64,000 bases of DNA from Micromonospora sp. NBRC 110009 (GCF_030518795.1 NZ_CP130427.1:1798001-1862000); one strand, 5' to 3'; shown: positions 35,033-43,752, numbered from the stretch's first letter. Made by a program: numbers and translations. The notes: a model not told the origin generated them from the letters alone.

Positions 35033-37504
35033 ATGACCACCTCACTCGCCGACCACCTGCGGACCCTTCCCGACGAGGCCCTGGCCGCCCTGCTCCAGCT
35101 GCGGCCGGACCTCGTCGTACCGGTGCCGGCCGACGTCTCCGCCCTCGCCATCCGCGCCCAGTCGCGGGTCTCCGTGGCCCGGGCGCTCGACGGGCTGGAC
35201 CAGTTCACCCTCCAGATCCTGGACGCCGCCCGGCTCACCCGGGACCCGGCGGGCGGCGGCACCTCCACGGACGCCGTGCTGGCGATGGCCACCGCCGGCG
35301 AGCACCCGCCCGCGCCGACCGCCGTCCGGGGCGCGGTCGACCGGCTCCGCGGGCTCTTCCTGCTGTACGGCCCGGAGCACGACCTGCGCGTGGTGGGCGG
35401 CGTCGACGAGGTGTCCCCGTACCCGGCGGGGCTGGGCAGGCCGGCGGCGGAGCTGGACGCGCGGACGGCGGCCCTCTGCGCGGACCCGGCGAAGCTGCGG
35501 CGGACGCTGCTGGCCGCGCCGCCCTCGGCGCGGGCGATCCTTGACCGGCTCGCCGCCGGCCCACCGGTCGGCACCGTGCCCCCGGGCGCGCTGGAGGCCC
35601 CCGCCACCGGCGCCGAGGACGTCCTCCCGCCGGACCTGGTCAACGGGGGCGCGCCCACCGGCTCCCCGATCCGCTGGCTGGTGGAGCACCGGCTGCTCGT
35701 GCGGATGTCGGCCGTCAAGGGCGGTGGCACCGTCGAGCTGCCCCGCGAGGTGGGGCTGCTGCTGCGCCGGGACGCCGGTCCGCTGGGCCCGCTGCGCACC
35801 AGCCCGCCCGTGGTGGCGAGCCCGGCCCGGGAGGCGAAGGCGGTGGACTCCGCCGGGGCCGGGCAGACCATGGAGGTGGTCCGGCAGACCGAGGCGCTGC
35901 TGGAGAGCCTGGCCGCTGAGCCGGCCCCGGTGCTGCGCTCCGGTGGCGTCGGCGTGCGTGACCTGCGCCGGCTGGCCCGGGGCCTCGGGCTGGACGACGC
36001 CACCACCGCCCTGCTCTTCGAGGTCGCGTACGCGGCCGGGCTGGTCGGCGAGCTGGAGCTGACCGGTGCCGTCACCGCCCGCTACGGCGGCGACCAGCAG
36101 ATCCTGCCCACCGGCGGGTACGAGGTGTGGCGGGCGGCCTCGCTCGCCCAGCGCTGGGAGCAGCTCGCCCGGGCCTGGCTGACCATGACCCGGCAGGCGG
36201 GCCTGGTCGGGCAGCGCGACGACCGGGACCGGCCGATCTCGGTGCTCTCCGCCGAGGCGGAACGGGCCGGCGCCCCCGCCGCCCGGCGTTCGGTGCTCGC
36301 CGTGCTGGCCGACCTGCCGCCGGCGACCGCCCCGACCCCCGACGAGGTGCTGGAGCTGCTGGACTGGCGGGCGCCCCGGCGGGCTCGAGGGCGGGAGGCC
36401 GCCCACCGGGAGGTGCTGGCCGAGGCGGCCCAGCTCGGGATGACCGGTCTCGGGGCAATCACCTCGTACGGGCGGCTGCTGCTGGCCGAGCTGACCGATG
36501 CCGACGAGCGGGCCGACGACCCGCTCGGGCTGCATGCCGACGCCGAGTCGGGCGAGCCGTCCACCGCTGTCCGGGCGCTGGACGCGCTGCTGCCCGCCCC
36601 GGTCGACCACTTCCTCGTGCAGGCCGACCTGACCGTGGTGGTGCCCGGCCCGCCCGACCCGGCGCTCGCCGCCGAGCTGGACGTGGTGGCCGAGCACGAG
36701 TCGGCCGGCGGGGCGAGCGTGCACCGGGTCACCACGGCCAGCGTGCGGCGGGCCCTGGACACCGGCTACTCGGCCGACGACCTGCACACGCTGTTCCGCC
36801 GCCGGTCCCGTACACCCGTCCCGCAGGGGTTGACCTACCTGGTGGACGACGTGGCCCGCAAGCACGGCGGGCTGCGGGTCGGCTCGGCCGGCGGGTACGT
36901 GCGCAGCGACGACGAGGCGCTGCTCACCGAGGTGCTGGCCGACAAGCGGCTGGAGCCGTTGGCGTTCCGCCGGCTGGCCCCGACGGTGCTCGTCACCCCG
37001 TACCAGGTGCAGCGGATGCTGGTCGCGTTGCGCGACGCCGGCTACGCGCCGGTGCCCGAGGACGCCAGCGGCTCGACGGTGCTGTCCCGGCCGAAGACCC
37101 GGCGGGCGCCCGCCTGGGTGTCGGCCGCCGCCCGGAGCCTGGACCCCTTGGCGGCGCCCCGGCTGCCGCTGCCCCGCCTGCTCGGCGTGGTGGAGCAGAT
37201 CCGGCGCGGCGAGGCGGCGGCGCGGGCGGCCCGGCGGGCCCCGGCGGTGGTCCGCGGCGGCACGGCGCGCACCGGCCCGGCGCCGGCGCACACCCACAGC
37301 GACGCCCTCGCGGTGCTCCAGCAGGCCCTGCGGGACAAGGCGCTGGTCTGGGTGGGCTACGTCGACGCGCACGGGGCGACCGCGTCCCGGCTGGTCCGGC
37401 CGGTGTCGATCGGGGCGGGCTACCTGCGGGCCGAGGACGAGCGCACGGAGATGCTGCACACCTTCGCGCTGCACCGGATCACCGCGGCGGTGCTGGAGGA
37501 CTGA
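35033..37504 (+). CDS. Helicase-associated (Helicase_C_3/XPB-Ssl2-like) DNA-binding protein
   Basis: An 823-residue cytoplasmic protein of the actinobacterial family typified, as I recall, by Rv0862c. No Walker A or DEAD box is seen, so it is not itself a helicase. The N-terminal ~250 residues are repeated helical segments (SLADHLRTLPDEALAALLQLRPDLVVP and FTLQILDAARL), reminiscent of winged-helix arrays. The segment from ~500 (VDHFLVQADLTVVVPGPPDPALAAELDVVAEHESAGGASVHRVTTASVRRALDTGYSADDL) matches Helicase_C_3. The C-terminus ends with a WYL-like sheet (DKALVWVGYVDAHGATASRLVRPVSI). XPB helicase lies 1.4 kb downstream on the same strand, implying joint action in DNA repair. ATG start; GGAAGACG leader. 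Confidence 0.85.
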   Translation: MTTSLADHLRTLPDEALAALLQLRPDLVVPVPADVSALAIRAQSRVSVARALDGLDQFTLQILDAARLTRDPAGGGTSTDAVLAMATAGEHPPAPTAVRGAVDRLRGLFLLYGPEHDLRVVGGVDEVSPYPAGLGRPAAELDARTAALCADPAKLRRTLLAAPPSARAILDRLAAGPPVGTVPPGALEAPATGAEDVLPPDLVNGGAPTGSPIRWLVEHRLLVRMSAVKGGGTVELPREVGLLLRRDAGPLGPLRTSPPVVASPAREAKAVDSAGAGQTMEVVRQTEALLESLAAEPAPVLRSGGVGVRDLRRLARGLGLDDATTALLFEVAYAAGLVGELELTGAVTARYGGDQQILPTGGYEVWRAASLAQRWEQLARAWLTMTRQAGLVGQRDDRDRPISVLSAEAERAGAPAARRSVLAVLADLPPATAPTPDEVLELLDWRAPRRARGREAAHREVLAEAAQLGMTGLGAITSYGRLLLAELTDADERADDPLGLHADAESGEPSTAVRALDALLPAPVDHFLVQADLTVVVPGPPDPALAAELDVVAEHESAGGASVHRVTTASVRRALDTGYSADDLHTLFRRRSRTPVPQGLTYLVDDVARKHGGLRVGSAGGYVRSDDEALLTEVLADKRLEPLAFRRLAPTVLVTPYQVQRMLVALRDAGYAPVPEDASGSTVLSRPKTRRAPAWVSAAARSLDPLAAPRLPLPRLLGVVEQIRRGEAAARAARRAPAVVRGGTARTGPAPAHTHSDALAVLQQALRDKALVWVGYVDAHGATASRLVRPVSIGAGYLRAEDERTEMLHTFALHRITAAVLED

Positions 37505-37508
37505 TCGG

Positions 37509-37745
37509 CTATTGCCCGTTGTGGCGGAACGCGCCGACCACGGACACGGCGAGCAGCAGCGCAAAGCCGGCGCCGGCGGACTCGCCGACCGAGTCGACGA
37601 AGCCCTGCCGCTGCACGAGCAGCCCGAACAGGAACCAACCGAACAGGCCGACGGCGGCGGTGGCGTAGCCGACCAGGGCCACGGTGGACACGTCGTGGCC
37701 GGCTGCCCGGTTTTCCTCGGGGCGCACGTCCTGGTCGACCGTCAT
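37509..37745 (-). CDS. Small hypothetical membrane protein
   Basis: A 78-residue protein with two predicted membrane helices (VALVGYATAAVGLFGWFLFGLLV and GAGFALLLAVSVVGAF). A 27-residue acidic N-terminus lies before them, with MTVDQDVRPEENRAAGHD. No family is recognised. ATG 37743-37745 has GGGAGGG about 6 bases upstream, favouring it over an earlier start at 37817. It is convergent with the Helicase_C_3 gene (4 bases apart), and shares orientation with the L,D-transpeptidase, although 104 bases separate them. The compact size suggests an accessory envelope protein. Confidence 0.65.
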   Translation of the reverse strand: MTVDQDVRPEENRAAGHDVSTVALVGYATAAVGLFGWFLFGLLVQRQGFVDSVGESAGAGFALLLAVSVVGAFRHNGQ

Positions 37746-37849
37746 GTCAGCCCTCCCGCCCCGTCCGGACCTGACGTCCAGCGTGGCACCGAACGGGTGG
37801 GCCGGACCAGGGGTCAAAACCCTGATCCGGGACGGTCACGCGGGCGGGC

Positions 37850-38722
37850 TCAGGTGCCGGGGCGGCGGCCGAAGACGGACACCCGGGTGCCGATCGAGCC
37901 CAACTCCCAGAGACGTACCGCGTCGCGGTGCAGCAGGTTGACGCAGCCGTGCGAGCCGATCGACTTGTTGTGCAGGTACGTCGTGGTCTCGTGGAAGCCG
38001 ATCCCGCCGGTGAACTGCTGCCAGTAGGGCAGCCACACCTCGTACGGGTTGGACCATTCCCGCAGGTTCCGTCCACCGACGTGGTAGGTGCCGGACGGGG
38101 TGGCGTACCCGGACATGCCGGTGCGGGTGACCGTCGGACCCATGATCACCTTGCCGCCGCGCATCGCCCACACGGTCTGGTGGGTCAGGTCGACGCAGAA
38201 GGTGAGGCCGGAGCCGGCCTTGCAGCGGTGCACGTCGGTGGTGGCCAGCCGCTTCGCCACGTCGTACGTGGTGGCGCCGGCGCGGCCGGCGGCGGGGCTG
38301 ATCCCGTAGCGGCGCTGGAACTTCTTGATCGCGGTGCAGTCGGCGGCCGACTGCTTCCCGTCCACGGTCACCTTGCCGAACCCGCCCAGCCGGGCCAGGT
38401 ACGTCTCGACGGCCCGCTGGTGCTCGCCCCGCGGGCAGCCGGTGGACCCGCTCGACTTCGTCGTGGCGGTCGGCTTGGGTGTGCTGGTCGTGCGGCTGGG
38501 CTGCGGAGTGGCCGTCCGGCTCGGCTGTTCCGAGGGGGACCCGGTCGGCTGGTCCGGCGTGGGCGTCGCGCCCGCCCCCGATACCTGTTCCGTCAGGCCG
38601 ACGGGGGCCGGGGCGCCCGCCCCGGATCCGTCGCCCTGCGGATCGGGCGCGCACGCCCCGGCGCCGACCAGCACCACCGCCGCCAGGGTGACGACCCTGC
38701 TGGCGAACCAGACACGCTTCAT
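37850..38722 (-). CDS. Secreted L,D-transpeptidase lipoprotein with peptidoglycan-binding domain
   Basis: Makes 3-3 crosslinks in peptidoglycan outside the membrane. The 290-residue protein starts with a signal peptide MKRVWFASRVVTLAAVVLVGAGAC, in which AGAC is a weak lipobox with Cys24. A Pro/Thr/Ser-rich spacer (about 28-95) spans the wall. Residues ~100-150 form a PG_binding_1 helical domain (VETYLARLGGFGKVTVDGKQSAADCTAIKKFQRRYGI). The YkuD catalytic domain follows with SGYATPSGTYHVG, HETTTYLHNKSIGSHGCVNL containing the His, Gly and nucleophilic Cys260 in SHGC. The order of domains is usual for actinobacterial transpeptidases. ATG start; GGGGAGGGTCC leader. Confidence 0.9.
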   Translation of the reverse strand: MKRVWFASRVVTLAAVVLVGAGACAPDPQGDGSGAGAPAPVGLTEQVSGAGATPTPDQPTGSPSEQPSRTATPQPSRTTSTPKPTATTKSSGSTGCPRGEHQRAVETYLARLGGFGKVTVDGKQSAADCTAIKKFQRRYGISPAAGRAGATTYDVAKRLATTDVHRCKAGSGLTFCVDLTHQTVWAMRGGKVIMGPTVTRTGMSGYATPSGTYHVGGRNLREWSNPYEVWLPYWQQFTGGIGFHETTTYLHNKSIGSHGCVNLLHRDAVRLWELGSIGTRVSVFGRRPGT

Positions 38723-38896
38723 GGACCCTCCCCTTGGACAGTTGTCCCGCTTGCTAGACGTACGGGAGGTCCGTCACGTTGCCTGTCCGGCGTGACATTT
38801 TTCGGTCACCCCTACGCGTGCAACACTGGATGGTCCGCCTGCGGCAGGTCAGCCTGCCTGCGGGCGACGAATCCGACATAGGGAGAGGACGCTGGC

Positions 38897-40576
38897 GTGA
38901 GCGGTGGACCACTGATCGTGCAGTCGGACAAGACCCTGCTGCTGGAGATCGACCACCCGGACGCGCAGGCCTGCCGGATGGCCATCGCGCCGTTCGCCGA
39001 GCTGGAGCGCTCCCCCGAGCACGTGCACACCTATCGGCTGACCCCGCTGGGCCTGTGGAACGCCCGGGCCGCCGGCCACGACGCCGAGGGCGTGGTCGAC
39101 ACGCTGATCAAGTACTCCCGCTACCCGGTGCCGCACGCGCTGCTGGTCGACGTTGCCGAGACCATGGACCGGTACGGCCGGCTCCAGCTCGCCAACGACC
39201 CGGCGCACGGCCTGGTGCTGCGCGCCCTGGACCGGGTGGTGCTGGTCGAGGTCGCCAAGAGCAAGAAGCTCGCCGGCATGCTCGGCGCGAAGATCGACGA
39301 CGACACCATCCAGGTGCACCCGTCCGAGCGGGGCCGGCTCAAGCAGGCGCTGCTCAAGCTCGGCTGGCCCGCCGAGGACCTGGCCGGGTACGTCGACGGC
39401 GAGGCCCACCCGATCGAGCTGGCCGAAGCCGGCAAGGACGGCCGGAAGCCGTGGACCCTGCGGTCCTACCAGCGGGAGGCCGTGGACGCGTTCTGGGCCG
39501 GCGGGTCCGGCGTGGTCGTGCTGCCCTGCGGCGCCGGCAAGACCCTCGTGGGCGCGGCGGCGATGGCCGAGGCGAAGGCCACCACGCTGATCCTGGTCAC
39601 CAACACGGTCGCCGGCCGGCAGTGGAAGCGGGAGCTGATCGCCCGCACCTCGCTCACCGAGGAGGAGATCGGCGAGTACTCGGGCGAGCGCAAGGAGATC
39701 CGCCCGGTCACCATCGCCACGTACCAGGTGCTCACCTCGCGCAAGAAGGGCACCTTCACCCACCTGGACCTGTTCGGCGCCCGCGACTGGGGCCTGGTCA
39801 TCTACGACGAGGTCCACCTGCTGCCCGCGCCGATCTTCCGGTTCACCGCGGACCTCCAGGCCCGCCGCCGGCTCGGCCTCACGGCGACTCTGGTACGCGA
39901 GGACGGCCGCGAGGGTGACGTGTTCAGCCTGATCGGCCCCAAGCGGTACGACGCGCCGTGGAAGGACATCGAGTCGCAGGGCTGGATCGCCCCGGCCGAG
40001 TGCACCGAGGTCCGGGTCACCCTCACCGACGCCGAGCGGATGGCGTACGCGACCGCGGAGGCCGAGGAGCGCTACCGGATGGCGGCGACCGCCCGCACCA
40101 AGCTGCCGGTGGTCCGCGCCCTCGTGGACCGGCACCCGGACGAGCAGGTGCTGGTCATCGGCGGGTACATCGACCAGCTGCACCAGCTCGGGGAATACCT
40201 GGACGCGCCCATCGTGCAGGGGTCCACCACCAACAAGGAGCGGGAGCGGCTGTTCGACGCGTTCCGGTCCGGGGAGGTGCGGACGCTGGTCATCTCGAAG
40301 GTCGGCAACTTCTCCATCGACCTGCCCGAGGCGGCGGTGGCGATCCAGGTGTCGGGGACGTTCGGGTCACGGCAGGAGGAGGCGCAGCGGCTCGGCCGGG
40401 TGCTCCGGCCGAAGTCCGACGGCCGCCAGGCGCACTTCTACACCGTGGTCTCCCGGGACACGATCGACACCGAGTACGCGGCGCACCGGCAGCGGTTCCT
40501 GGCCGAGCAGGGGTACGCGTACACCATCGTGGACGCCGACGACGTCCTCGGGCCCTCGCTGCCGTCGTTCGACTGA
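38897..40576 (+). CDS. XPB/Ercc3-type DNA repair helicase
   Basis: A 559-residue 3'-5' DNA helicase of superfamily 2. The N-terminal ~180 residues contain the damage-recognition domain region (GPLIVQSDKTLLLEIDH... YRLTPLGLWNARAAGHDAEGVVDTL). Motif I is PCGAGKT (210-216), motif II DEVH (304-307), motif III GLTATL near 325, and motif VI QRLGRVLRPK near 495. A RED-like motif REDGREGD lies near 332. GTG at 38897 has GAGAGGACG about 10 bases upstream. It follows the L,D-transpeptidase divergently. M. tuberculosis has the same protein next to the Helicase_C_3 protein, as I recall. Confidence 0.93.
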   Translation: MSGGPLIVQSDKTLLLEIDHPDAQACRMAIAPFAELERSPEHVHTYRLTPLGLWNARAAGHDAEGVVDTLIKYSRYPVPHALLVDVAETMDRYGRLQLANDPAHGLVLRALDRVVLVEVAKSKKLAGMLGAKIDDDTIQVHPSERGRLKQALLKLGWPAEDLAGYVDGEAHPIELAEAGKDGRKPWTLRSYQREAVDAFWAGGSGVVVLPCGAGKTLVGAAAMAEAKATTLILVTNTVAGRQWKRELIARTSLTEEEIGEYSGERKEIRPVTIATYQVLTSRKKGTFTHLDLFGARDWGLVIYDEVHLLPAPIFRFTADLQARRRLGLTATLVREDGREGDVFSLIGPKRYDAPWKDIESQGWIAPAECTEVRVTLTDAERMAYATAEAEERYRMAATARTKLPVVRALVDRHPDEQVLVIGGYIDQLHQLGEYLDAPIVQGSTTNKERERLFDAFRSGEVRTLVISKVGNFSIDLPEAAVAIQVSGTFGSRQEEAQRLGRVLRPKSDGRQAHFYTVVSRDTIDTEYAAHRQRFLAEQGYAYTIVDADDVLGPSLPSFD

Positions 40577-40747
40577 TCAGGCGGCGCTGAGCTTCCGCAG
40601 GACGTACTGGTTGGGGCTCATGCCGTCCTCGGCGGCCTGCATCGCCAGCTCGCGGTGCAGGCTCTCCCCGGCGCGCAGGTTGAACTTGCCCGAGTAGTGC
40701 CAAGACGCCGTGAGGGCTGGATCGCCCCAGCCCAACGCCTGCCGTTC
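40577..40747 (-). pseudogene. Truncated HicB-like antitoxin tail
   Basis: The frame ending at 40577 reads HYSGKFNLRAGESLHRELAM followed by QAAEDGMSPNQYVLRKLSAA. This is the ribbon-helix-helix DNA-binding tail typical of HicB-family antitoxins (SGKF-x-LR...LHRELA..A...G.S.NQYV..KL). The N-terminal HicB fold and any HicA toxin are missing. Going upstream, the frame meets the TGA of the MerR gene after 56 codons with no start codon, so this is a remnant or, if read through, an in-frame tail of MerR. It abuts the XPB stop codon with no gap. Confidence 0.6.
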
Positions 40748-41164
40748 TCAATCACGAAGAGCCAGTTCTGACTGGCGTGCGTCTGATGCCGACCTGGCGG
40801 CGAAGCTGCTGCACTCGGGGCAGGTCGACACGATTGGGTGCGCGCAGGCGAGTACGTGATCAAGGAAGTCCTGTGCGGCGTGTAGTCGCCGGATCTGGTC
40901 GGCGATCCGGTCCCGTCGGTCACGCACCAGCGCGGCGCGGCGCTGACCGTCGCCGCGATACAGGTCTCCGATCTCGGTCAGTGACATGCCAGCCCGCTGG
41001 CAGAGCCGGATCAGACGCGCCCGCGTGATCGTCTCGTCGTCGTAGATCCGATGCCCGTTGGCGAGCCGGGCCGGTTCGAGCGCCCCGACCTCCTCCCAAT
41101 GCCGCAGCACATGTGTCGGGACGCCGACCAGCGCCGCCGCATCTCCGATTCGCCACGTCGTCAC
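40748..41164 (-). CDS. MerR-family regulator with C-terminal cysteine motif
   Basis: A 138-residue activator/repressor. The N-terminal MerR HTH is TWRIGDAAALVGVPTHVLRHWEEVGALEPARLANGHRIYDDETITRARLIRLC. A dimerisation helix (AALVRDRRDRIADQIRRLHAAQDFLDHVLAC) follows, then CAHPIVSTCPECSSF, a Cys-x8-Cys-x2-Cys cluster that could bind a metal or sense redox state. GTG/ATG starts near 41164 fit the spacing; ATG is used. It is divergent from the metallo-hydrolase gene, and the shared 90-base interval contains a perfect MerR-type promoter at 41180-41210. Expected mode: binds the dyad and activates the hydrolase promoter. Confidence 0.88.
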   Translation of the reverse strand: MTTWRIGDAAALVGVPTHVLRHWEEVGALEPARLANGHRIYDDETITRARLIRLCQRAGMSLTEIGDLYRGDGQRRAALVRDRRDRIADQIRRLHAAQDFLDHVLACAHPIVSTCPECSSFAARSASDARQSELALRD

Positions 41165-41179
41165 GCCGTTCCTTAGGAA

Positions 41180-41210
41180 TTGACTTCAGGTCGACCTGAA
41201 CTTCTACGGT
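41180..41210 (+). promoter_or_regulatory. MerR-type promoter and operator for the metallo-hydrolase gene
   Basis: -35 TTGACT (41180-41185) and -10 TACGGT (41205-41210) are separated by exactly 19 bases, the over-long spacing that MerR regulators correct. The spacer contains the perfect dyad TTCAGGTCGACCTGAA (41185-41200). Transcription would start near 41217, about 38 bases before the ATG. Confidence 0.85.
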
Positions 41211-41254
41211 GCACCCCATGGCGCGCGATGCGCCAGGGCAAGGGGGAGAAGTTC

Positions 41255-42160
41255 ATGATCCACACGGTCCGTGAGGCCGCGGTGGCGGCCGGTGCGCTGG
41301 CTGCGGTGCCGTACCGCCTGATCCGGCCGCGTCCGATCGACCGGCGCTTCCTGGCCGGGCTGTCCGACGCCGGTATCCCGCCCGGGGATGTCGAGGTCGA
41401 GCTGATCGCATTGAACCAGACGGTGCGGTCGGTGCCGACGCCACTGATCGCCGAGGCCGTCCGGAAACCGCGCCGGGTCGGCAATGCCCTGACCACGTAC
41501 GTGATCCGGCATCCGGAGGTCACCGTGCTGCTCGACCCGTCGGTCTGCACCGACGTCGGCGACCGGGTGATCGGCGAGCTGCCGTGGACGTTGCGGCCGG
41601 TGGTGCAGCCGCGCTATCAGGTGCTGCCGACCACGACGGCGCTGGAACGGGCCGGCATTCCGGCCGACACGATCGACTTCGCACTACCCACCCATCTGCA
41701 CTGGGACCACGTCTGCGGACTGCTCGACCTTCCCGGGCTGCCGGTGATGGTGCGGGAGCGCGAACGAGACTGGATGATGTCCGGCGCCGCCGCACCAGCA
41801 GGCGGGGTCCGAGCCGCACTCCAGGGCCGCCGGCTGGACAGCTACGAGTTGGAGGGGCCGCCGGTGCTCACCTTCGAGCGCAGTCACGACCTGCTCGGCG
41901 ACGGGTCAATGATCATGGTCGAGCTGGCCGGGCACACGCCGGGGAGTGCCGGTGTCCTGCTGCGTACCCCCAACGGACCGGTGCTGGTCGCCGGTGACGC
42001 GGCCTGGCACGGGCTGCAGATCGAACACGTCCGGCAGAAGGCGCCGTACCCGGGCTGGCTCGTCGACGACGACCGCGACGGAGCCTTCCATACACTGCAC
42101 CGGCTGCATGCTGTCCGGAACCAGGTCCGCATCATCCCCACCCACGACCCGAGCGCCTGA
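41255..42160 (+). CDS. Metallo-beta-lactamase-fold hydrolase (AHL-lactonase-like)
   Basis: A 301-residue hydrolase. The metal site THLHWDH (HxHxDH) lies near residue 148, GHTPGSAG (third His) near 229, and VLVAGDAAW (bridging Asp) near 245, with a final THDP His at the C-terminus. These are the complete metal ligands of the N-acyl homoserine lactonase branch, although related enzymes act on other lactones or esters. It starts at ATG 41255, with AGGGGGAG about 5 bases upstream; an earlier in-frame start lies within the promoter and can be excluded. Likely induced through the divergent MerR protein. Confidence 0.88.
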   Translation: MIHTVREAAVAAGALAAVPYRLIRPRPIDRRFLAGLSDAGIPPGDVEVELIALNQTVRSVPTPLIAEAVRKPRRVGNALTTYVIRHPEVTVLLDPSVCTDVGDRVIGELPWTLRPVVQPRYQVLPTTTALERAGIPADTIDFALPTHLHWDHVCGLLDLPGLPVMVRERERDWMMSGAAAPAGGVRAALQGRRLDSYELEGPPVLTFERSHDLLGDGSMIMVELAGHTPGSAGVLLRTPNGPVLVAGDAAWHGLQIEHVRQKAPYPGWLVDDDRDGAFHTLHRLHAVRNQVRIIPTHDPSA

Positions 42161-42413
42161 TCCCTGATCACGATCATTGGCTCTGGAAAGGGGTCAAAGC
42201 TGCTCTGGCGCCCGCAGCGACGCCGCCGCGGACGCGCCACCACCGCAGACCGTCCTTGCCCCGCTCGTCCCGACGACGACGCCCTTACCCGACCCGAATC
42301 TCTCTGTCATGAGGGCGCTGTGGCCGCCTCTTCTCCAACTTCGGAATGACCCTCGCGCCGTGAGCTGATCGGTCGGAGATGGTGCGCGGTGCCATGTCGG
42401 CACCGCGCACTGC
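42161..42413. other. Intergenic interval between convergent metallo-hydrolase and the ECF-unit genes
   Basis: A 253-base stretch with no supported gene. A 63-codon frame at 42177 is Ala/Pro rich with poor codon preference and no ribosome site. No clean hairpin or repeat was noticed. Confidence 0.35.
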
Positions 42414-43196
42414 TCACCGGGACAACCGGGCCCGGCCGGTCAGCAGCGGGCCGGACAGGGCCGGGATGCCAATCGACAGCTGTCCCGATCCGCCCTGGAC
42501 CGGCCCCTGGAGCACCACCACCTCGTACGCTTCGAACTCGGACCAGATTTGGCGCCAGGTCAGGGACGGACAGAGCCGGTCGCGCGCCCCGAGATCGAGC
42601 TGTGCCGGACGCCGGGGCCCGACCTCGAACGCGTAGCCCACGGCATCGATGCCCTGGGGCTGCATATCCCCCGGATCGTTCAACATCGGGCCTCCGCCGA
42701 CGATGAGCCCGTCCCGGAGATACAGCACCTGGAACAGACTCGGCGGACTGGAGGTGACCTGGGTCGCGGCGGTGGCGGTGAAGGTGACGCCGAGCATGGG
42801 CCCGACGTCGTCGCTGCGATACCTGGCGGTGCCCACCGTCATCGTTAGAACCGACCGGGTGCTTGCCGAGTCGGGCAGGTCGAGCCGGCGGCCGCACATG
42901 AACACCGGGGAGTCGGGCACCGGCGAGGCGGCCGGGGACGTGACCGCCATCGACGGATCGACCGACGCATCTCCCCCGACCGCCCGCTCCGGTCGGGGGG
43001 CGCCGCCGAGACTCCCCACGACCGCCGTAACGGCCAGCACCGCGATGGCGGTCCCGGCAGTGGCGCCGACCAGCGCCCGGCGACGGCGACGGCGGCGTAC
43101 CCGCCTCACGACAGGTGCCGCGTCGAGGCGGAGCGGCCCGGCTTGCGCCGCGACCACCTCCAGACCGTCGCGCAGCTGCGGCTCATCAGGCTGCAT
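42414..43196 (-). CDS. Membrane-anchored protein paired with ECF sigma factor (candidate anti-sigma or sensor)
   Basis: A 260-residue protein. The N-terminal ~50 cytosolic residues (MQPDEPQLRDGLEVVAAQAGPLRLDAAPVVRRVRRRRRRR) end in a run of arginines. One membrane helix (ALVGATAGTAIAVLAVTAVVGSLG) follows, and the ~185-residue extracellular part has two Cys (MCGRRLDLP and DRLCPSL) that may form a disulfide. The cytosolic part lacks the HxxxCxxC zinc motif of ZAS anti-sigma factors, so it is not a classical one. Its ATG overlaps the sigma factor stop by one base (TGATG) and GGGAGGAG lies upstream, so expression is coupled. Function as anti-sigma factor is inferred from position only. Confidence 0.7.
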   Translation of the reverse strand: MQPDEPQLRDGLEVVAAQAGPLRLDAAPVVRRVRRRRRRRALVGATAGTAIAVLAVTAVVGSLGGAPRPERAVGGDASVDPSMAVTSPAASPVPDSPVFMCGRRLDLPDSASTRSVLTMTVGTARYRSDDVGPMLGVTFTATAATQVTSSPPSLFQVLYLRDGLIVGGGPMLNDPGDMQPQGIDAVGYAFEVGPRRPAQLDLGARDRLCPSLTWRQIWSEFEAYEVVVLQGPVQGGSGQLSIGIPALSGPLLTGRARLSR

Positions 43197-43699
43197 CAGT
43201 GCTCCTCCCGGGCAGGCTCGGGAGGCCCGAGCCGTTCGGCGAGCCGCGAGCGGGCCTCGTACAGGTACCGCTTCACGGCTCCGGGCTTGAGGTCGAGCAG
43301 ATCGGCGCACTCCTGCACCGAAAGGTCGAGGTAGTAGTGCAGGACTACGCACGCCCGCTGCCGGGCGGACAACTCCCGCAGCGCGCGGCCGAGATCTCCC
43401 CGCAGGTCCGCGTACGCGTGCTGATCCGGCTGTGGCGCCGGCGCCGCGAGCGGCTGGATCCGCCGCCAGAGGTTCCGCCGACGCGTCCGGTCGAGGTACA
43501 AGCGCAGCATGACGGTGCGGACGTACCCCTCGACCTGTCCCACCTCAGTGCGCCGGGCAGAGCTGAACGTGCGAACGAGGGCCTCCTGAACCAGGTCCTC
43601 GGCCTCGCTGCTGTCACCGCACAGGAGGTAGCCGTACCGCTTGAGCGCAGTGCCCCGCTGCTGCACCAGCCCGGTGAGCACGCCTTCCCAACTCGTCAC
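43196..43699 (-). CDS. ECF sigma factor, SigE family (sigma-70 regions 2 and 4)
   Basis: A 167-residue alternative sigma factor. Region 2 appears in LVQQRGTALKRYGYLLCGDSSEAEDLVQEALVRTFSSARR, with EDLVQEAL typical of ECF region 2.2. Region 4 is LRELSARQRACVVLHYYLDLSVQECADLLDLKPGAVKRYLYEARSRLAERL. The LxxLTxxQRAVxVLRYyxDLS-like segment and the length are those of the actinobacterial SigE/SigM-like group. I take GTG 43697-43699, with GGAGG about 7 bases upstream; an earlier start at 43765 would add 22 Arg/Gly residues. A self-type promoter motif precedes it. Confidence 0.88.
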   Translation of the reverse strand: MTSWEGVLTGLVQQRGTALKRYGYLLCGDSSEAEDLVQEALVRTFSSARRTEVGQVEGYVRTVMLRLYLDRTRRRNLWRRIQPLAAPAPQPDQHAYADLRGDLGRALRELSARQRACVVLHYYLDLSVQECADLLDLKPGAVKRYLYEARSRLAERLGPPEPAREEH

Positions 43700-43752
43700 C
43701 CCGCCCCCTCCTCCGCGTCGTTCGTATCGGGATCCTGCCGCCCTACCATCAA

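Noticed and set aside
42177..42368. 63-codon frame between the metallo-hydrolase and ECF genes
   Set aside because: No ribosome site, poor codon preference, and Pro/Ala-rich sequence without any motif.
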